A stretch of 64,000 bases of DNA from Bathymodiolus brooksi (taxonomy: Eukaryota > Mollusca > Bivalvia > Mytilida > Modiolidae): the NCBI GenBank assembly GCA_963680875.1, contig OY804585.1, positions 26,678,186 through 26,742,185 on the forward strand, in the 5' to 3' direction. Position numbers and translations under genes: made by a program. Below, piece after piece: positions 60,301 through 64,000 of the stretch; position 1 is the first letter of the stretch; every line of letters starts with the position of its first letter. The notes under the pieces are model-generated. The model had not been told where the DNA came from. It did no database searches and was given only the letters and a program-made list of their open reading frames with translations.

Positions 60301-62882
60301 TATTTTCGTTGGTCGTTAGTATTATACGGATAACTCAAAGTATGATATGATATGGTCGTTAGTATAATACGGATAACTCGAAGTATAATGTGGTCGTTAG
60401 TATAATACGGATAACTCGAAGTATGATGTGGTCGTTAGTATAATACGGAAAACTAGAAGTATGATATGGTCGTTAGTATAATACGGATAACTAGAAGTAT
60501 GATATGATCGTCAGTATAATACGGATAACTCGAGGTATGATATGGTCGTTAGTATATTACGGATAACTAGAAGTATGACATGGTCGTTAGTATAATACGG
60601 ATAACTAGAAGTATGATATAGTATGATACAGATAACTAGAAGTATGATATGGTCGTTAGTATAATACGGATGGTCGTTAGCATAATACGGATAACTCGAA
60701 GCATGATATTGTCGTTACTATAATACGGATAACTCGAAGTATGATATGATCGTTAGTATAATACGGATAACTCGAAGTATGTTGTGGTCGTTAGCATAAT
60801 ACGGATAACTCGAAGTATGATATAGTATAATACAGATAACTCGAAGTATGATATGGTCGTTAGTATAATACGGATAACTAGAAGTATGATATGGTCGTTA
60901 GTATAATACGGATAACTCGAAGTATGATATGGTCGTTAGTATAATACCCTAAGAGTATTGCCGTAGGAGATCCAGTTATCAAAAGGGGGCGAGAATCCCA
61001 TTAACGGGCCTAACCCTGCCACATTTTTGTCTGTCCCAATCAAGGACCTGGATTATGCTCAATGATTTGTGAAAGGTAATTGTTGGTTTTGTTGATATTT
61101 GCATTATTAACCATAACTGCTTAAACTTTCTTTTCGTTACTTCTTTGCTATAAATTTACATGCAATCTAAATAAATTGTGAAAGACATTGTCCAGAATAA
61201 AATGATATATATTTCTCGCACCTACAATTCAAAGCCATATGATAAAGGAGACAGCTTGGTCGAAATAAATGTTGGCCATACTTGATATCGACGGGTATCC
61301 AATTTAGCTCCGAAAGCCATACCCATAATAATAGTCAGAAATAAGACTAGTATATATTGATGGGTCTATTACATTTGGAAATTGAAAAGTTTAATATTTT
61401 CATATACCGGTATATATTATAAGCAAGAAAGCATATAATCGAAATGTCACTAAATAAAATTATATTTACGTTTCAAAATCATAGATTTCCAATCGTCTTT
61501 AAACCCACGCTTTATTAGTAAAGGTTTGAAGATGCCATAAAACCCGTCAATCAAAAAAGCAAATCATCCTCCATCCACATGAATCAGTTTCACTAATGTA
61601 TATCGTCCATGAATTTTGTAACAAACCAATGAAAAACGACTTGTGAACTTACAAATGTTTTCAAGGAATTAATTTTCCTATGATGGAGGAGAAACGAGTG
61701 TAAGAAATCAATCGTGTGTTCAGACGATGGAGAGAAATTTATTGACTATTAAAAATTATTTTCTATTTATGTAGGTCCACCAGTATTTACAATGAAAACG
61801 AAGAGAACCCAATTTGGAGTTGATGGGCAGATGGCATCATTAATATTCTACTTGTATGGGTATCCACCTGCCAAGGAGGTATACATTTTTGCAGCAGAAG
61901 ATAAAATGGGAAAAATTCAAATAAATGAATTCAAAATAAAAAATGCAACTGTTCTAGACAATTTTCATGGAGTAGCAGTTCATGCAATAGGATACACTAT
62001 AAATTTTGAATTTGATCGGTTGAATGAGACGGATTTCCGGAACTATACCATCATCGCTTACAATAGTCATGGTATTAGCACATTTGACTTTGAGATAATA
62101 CCTGCTTCTGTTGGTACGTTTTATTTTGTCTTTTGGGGAGGGGGTTGGTTTTTTTTTGCTTTGTTTACTTAAAAAGATGCGGATCATTGGCACCATTGAC
62201 ACAGAGTAGTATATACACAGGGAAACCTTTTGTTGTGATATGCACCGATTGCACAGATAGCTATAAATTAAACTACCATACGATCACGACCACGACGGTT
62301 CCTGGAGAATAATTGTATTAATAGAAGATAAATAAATATCAAATAACCTATCTTGCAAATCCGGTATGTACAATTCCACTTAGAGATAATACAAGTGATG
62401 GATTTATTGCTAAATTATGTTAATCGCTAATGCAAAATGCATTAACTTAATTTTTTTCCCTTTTAGATGAATTTGGGTTGTGTTGGATTTAGTTGTATGA
62501 TAATATTTCAGTCATATCTTTGGTTTATGGGAGGAAGAAACGGGAGTACCCTGAAAAATGTAACCGACCCTTCTGTCCATAGTAAGTGACAAACGCTATC
62601 ACATAAAATTGTATCGAGTACACCTCACCATATGCAGGAATATGACTCAAAGCATTAGTGGTGATAAGTCCTGATTGAATGGACAGAGTTCATTCAAATT
62701 ACCCTACGATCGCACCTTTACTTTAGTGTACTTTGTCCTATAGATGTGGTTTTATTTCTTTTACAGAAGAACATAAGACATGTGGACCATCTTTTTCTGT
62801 CGTGGTATTGTTGGTATCTATTGTCGCTGGGATAGTAGACGTAATGATTGTAATACTTGCGATCATCATTTTTAGACCTTGA
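54311..62882 (+). CDS. Four-Ig-domain single-pass membrane receptor-like gene (spliced)
   Basis: Six exons are proposed: 54,311-54,371 (tentative signal exon), 56,346-56,711, 57,312-57,578, 59,719-60,015, 61,775-62,113 and 62,767-62,882. Each internal exon has AG/GT borders and every junction is phase 1, the usual design of Ig-domain genes. The joined frame is 481 codons without a stop. Domains 1-3 have the Cys...Trp...D-x-G-x-Y-x-C pattern; domain 4 lacks both cysteines. A transmembrane helix and a tiny tail (IIFRP, stop) end the protein. There are numerous N-x-S/T sites. It resembles the many cell-surface Ig proteins of bivalves (adhesion or immune recognition), but ligand and role cannot be told from sequence. 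There is no ITIM/ITAM, so any signalling would need a partner or an alternative 3' exon. AATAAA lies at 62,912, 30 bp past the stop. Confidence 0.75.
54895..55402 (-). mobile_element. LINE 3' end fragment (CR1/L2/Nimb-like)
   Basis: Read on the minus strand from 55,402, the sequence encodes THFFFECPFYNENRAILFDK then LKD and a stop. This is the H-x4-C-P-x-Y-x-x-x-R motif downstream of the reverse transcriptase in CR1/L2/Nimb-type LINEs. After a frameshift it continues as a typical terminal helix region (LTPNQNIEIFSAVYSFIRST). The minus-strand 3' end finishes in a short AAACT repeat at 54,897-54,915. It is truncated at 5', as LINEs usually are. Confidence 0.7.
55405..55605 (+). mobile_element. 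tRNA-derived SINE, family C, with head and body
   Basis: Head: TTTAGCTCAGTTGGTAGAG (A box) and AATCGAATCCTAT (B box), with an imperfect acceptor pairing TCTCC/GGAGA, so a tRNA-derived head and not an intact tRNA. Body: GGTAATAAAAACGTAAGATA, TTTCTGGAATAACCTTCATC and AAAGATTGGAAAGCCAAATA, the same as 5,350-5,470. Confidence 0.72.
55606..56300. other. Spacer, no gene recognised
   Basis: A short trace of the mussel-type dispersed repeat (GTGTGCTCCGGAAGGGTTAG) at 56,223. Otherwise nothing; this would be intron 1 of the Ig gene if the tentative signal exon is right. Confidence 0.35.
56346..56711 (+). CDS. Ig gene exon: Ig domain 1 (V-like)
   Basis: Acceptor CATATTGTAG, donor AAAAA|GTAAGT, phase 1 to 1, 366 nt. 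Contains EGSTLILRCSNSSS, the core Trp in SWEKSQ, and SLVDEGLYRCIYV, that is both Ig cysteines and the D-x-G-x-Y-x-C signature. N-linked sites include NSTVT and NVSL. Confidence 0.82.
57312..57578 (+). CDS. Ig gene exon: Ig domain 2 (I-set-like)
   Basis: Acceptor TATATGTTTAG, donor CAAT|GTAAAT, phase 1 to 1, 267 nt. Contains EGKELRLTCKVDDS, MYWSMIDKK, NNSTLVIPKVNR and NNSGVYICHAETKVG, a compact complete Ig domain with a short C-terminal strand (NTSVTIQ). Confidence 0.85.
57880..59172. repeat. 32-bp tandem array inside an Ig-gene intron
   Basis: Units of about 32 bp built on ATCACTGACGAAATATAATT then AGTACTAACATT, around 40 copies, with 29-bp versions lacking part of the ATTATC segment and alternative AGTAGTAACA/AGCAGTTACA forms. 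The array lies wholly in the intron between Ig domains 2 and 3. Confidence 0.95.
59719..60015 (+). CDS. Ig gene exon: Ig domain 3
   Basis: Acceptor TTTTTCAACAG, donor GTAGTAA|GTAAGT, phase 1 to 1, 297 nt (a second GT four bases upstream would be phase 0). Begins DPPEVNVI, has NRLDCLARGVPTSN, SRWEHKSMF, NGTLLIQNKSKL and DNGVYVCYVSNG. Confidence 0.83.
60290..60950. repeat. 38-bp tandem array inside the next Ig-gene intron
   Basis: Units of about 38 bp built on GGTCGTTAGTATAATACGGA then TAACTCGAAGTATGATAT, about 17 copies with CTCGAAG/CTAGAAG alternation and a few shortened units. It lies in the intron between Ig domains 3 and 4 and is unrelated in sequence to the 32-bp array. Confidence 0.95.
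61775..62113 (+). CDS. Ig gene exon: domain 4, cysteine-less
   Basis: Acceptor TTTATGTAG, donor GTTG|GTACGT, phase 1 to 1, 339 nt. Starts GPPVFTMKTKRTQ. The place of the first cysteine reads SLIFYLYGYPPA (aliphatic/aromatic instead of Cys) and of the second NYTIIAYNSHGIS (Ile instead of Cys before A-x-N-x-x-G). The fold signature is thus Ig/FN3-like but without the disulfide. N-linked sites NATV, NETD and NYTI are present. Confidence 0.75.
62225..62310 (-). mobile_element. SINE head fragment, reverse orientation
   Basis: AAACTACCATACGATCACGA and CCACGACGGTTCCTGGAGA match the start of the 26,585-26,850 SINE (minus strand). Intronic. Confidence 0.55.
62490..62735 (-). mobile_element. Meta-type SINE, reverse orientation, diverged
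   Basis: ATAATATTTCAGTCATATCT, GGGAGTACCCTGAAAAATG, ATCGAGTACACCTCACCATA and CATTCAAATTACCCTACGAT follow the order of the 26,585 copy. It lies in the last intron of the Ig gene, 30 bp from the transmembrane exon. Confidence 0.65.
62767..62882 (+). CDS. Ig gene last exon: transmembrane helix and stop
   Basis: Acceptor TTTCTTTTACAG, phase 1. Reads EHKTCGPSF followed by about 27 hydrophobic residues from SVVVLLVSIVAGIV to VILAIIIF, then RP and TGA at 62,880. The single Asp within the membrane segment (GIVDVMIV) is unusual and could pair with a basic residue of a partner chain. The cytoplasmic part is essentially absent. Confidence 0.75.
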
Positions 62883-62911
62883 AAGTGTATGTCACAAATT
62901 TTATCAAAACT

Positions 62912-62917
62912 AATAAA
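62912..62917 (+). promoter_or_regulatory. Polyadenylation signal AATAAA for the Ig gene
   Basis: Canonical hexamer 30 bp past the stop codon. The GT-rich downstream element is weak. Confidence 0.4.
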
Positions 62918-63284
62918 ACAATTGACAAACTTTAAATTTTGGTTGAGCGAACAGTGAGGTATGGAATTAAAAGGATATTTCAGTCTAAGAGTAGATCTCT
63001 CAATATCCCCTGCCATTGTTATGGAGACCTTACAACATCGCGTTAGAGTTCATGTCAGAGGTCAAATTCGTGCTCCTCACTGTTAAGCAAACGGACACTG
63101 TCACTGGAAATATCTGCCAATTATTACAGATTGAAAACTTATGCTGAAAATAACATTGCACACTACCTTTCTTCGCAAGAATAAATCATGAACTCGCGTC
63201 TGCAAGGAAATATATTACTGCTATGATTTATGTGATTTTAAGCATTCAAATTGTGTGATAATAATTAATCTTCCTTCTACAACC

Positions 63285-63480
63285 CAGACGATTTGTTTTG
63301 CTTACCATTCTGGAGCACCTGAGTTCACCCCGGTTATTGTGGGGTTCGTGTTTCTCGATCTTTAGTTTTCTGTTTAGTGTTTGGAGATCGTTGTTCGTCC
63401 TTTTTTTTTGGCCATTGTGTTGTTGAAGATTCGATTTACGGATTCTGATTATCCATTTTGTATCTTCAAACTCTTCTAAC
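63285..63480 (+). repeat. Mussel-type dispersed repeat, forward orientation
   Basis: TCTGGAGCACCTGAGTTCAC, TGTGGGGTTCGTGTTTCTCG, ATCTTTAGTTTTCTG and TTGTGTTGTTGAAGATTCGA followed by TCCATTTTGTATCTTC match, from memory, a repeat present in very many mussel loci. The plus-strand sense of this family is the reverse complement of the copies at 25,440 and 54,100. Confidence 0.65.
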
Positions 63481-64000
63481 AGGTGCACTTGATCTAAATT
63501 ACTTTTTGGACTATAATGTTGGTTTTAATATCATTACCCGATCTGATATAAATGACGTGTATCTCACCACAATAACAACAACGTGTAATGATTATTTACT
63601 GATATATATTTTTTTTTATTGTATTATAACTGATATTGTATTATTAAATTAGTTTTGATGGTTTCTTCATAACCATCCGCGGACCAGAATATAGTCCCAA
63701 ACATGTAACATTTATATTTTTAATTATGCTACTTCACAATTCTATATTTTGCTTAGAAAACAACCGAAAACATGAGTACATATCAAAGAAAAACAGTACA
63801 TGCATACTTTTTATATTCAACTGTTCCCCTGTTTTATTTTTTTAAGATTTCAAGAAAAATGAAAATGAATCGGCATGAGTTTTTGATATTAATTTCTATC
63901 TAGTAATTTGTAATAAATCAATTTATCCTGCAATTAGGACCGGAATTAGACTAATTGGTCCCCGCGTTGGATTTATCTACTATCTGTAGTTCAAGTACAC
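63481..64000. other. AT-rich end of window
   Basis: No gene recognised. The last 65 bases are a diverged copy of the dispersed repeat at 24,960-25,110. Confidence 0.4.

Overview
This is a eukaryotic, AT-rich, intron-bearing and extremely repeat-rich window with one well-supported host gene. It looks like a bivalve mollusc, most likely a mussel of the Mytilus type. The evidence is tRNA-derived SINEs with a Meta-type conserved middle, several dispersed repeats I know from memory as ubiquitous in mussel sequence (about 20,080-20,340, 25,440-25,660, 54,090-54,300 and 63,290-63,475), an Ngaro retrotransposon, and a multi-Ig receptor gene built of phase-1 exons. Nothing looks bacterial; the species is inference.

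Layout. 0.2-0.8 kb: decayed SAP/SWIM-domain gene remnant. 1-8 kb: AT-rich spacer with SINEs, a 227-bp Harbinger-like MITE, a 156-bp tandem repeat and a palindromic MITE. 8.1-23 kb: nested repeats. A TA-flanked DNA element (8,462-9,831) carries a SINE. A complete-structure but mutated Ngaro retrotransposon (10,224-16,768) has split direct repeats A1-B1-A2-B2 and encodes Gag, RT/RNase H, tyrosine recombinase and an SGNH hydrolase; it sits inside one arm of a 0.45-kb inverted repeat whose other arm (17,462-17,950) preserves the empty site. Between the arms is a compact CpG-rich promoter-like block and a candidate first coding exon (17,230-17,280) that begins like a flavoprotein Rossmann fold. 18.3-21.4 kb: 42-bp satellite with strong purine/pyrimidine strand bias. 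22-31.6 kb: tandem and dispersed repeats, a 460-bp direct duplication, and inside one duplicate a 2,806-bp element with CACTGTC... terminal inverted repeats and a 5-bp target duplication.

31.69-53.52 kb: a single 21.8-kb array of a 39-bp satellite (roughly 550 copies) with at least three levels of higher-order duplication (4,759, 749 and 513 bp). Its long open frames on both strands are by-products of a 39-bp, stop-poor monomer and are not annotated as genes.

53.5-64 kb: SINE and LINE remnants, then a plus-strand gene for a single-pass membrane protein with four Ig-like domains (exons from 56,346, possibly from 54,311, to 62,882). All internal junctions are phase 1. Its introns contain two different tandem arrays (32-bp and 38-bp units). 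The fourth domain lacks the canonical cysteines and the cytoplasmic tail is only a few residues.

The most notable items are the Ngaro element with its pre-insertion site preserved in the same window, the CACTG-ended element with its empty site 1.2 kb upstream, the hierarchical 39-bp satellite, and the Ig receptor gene.
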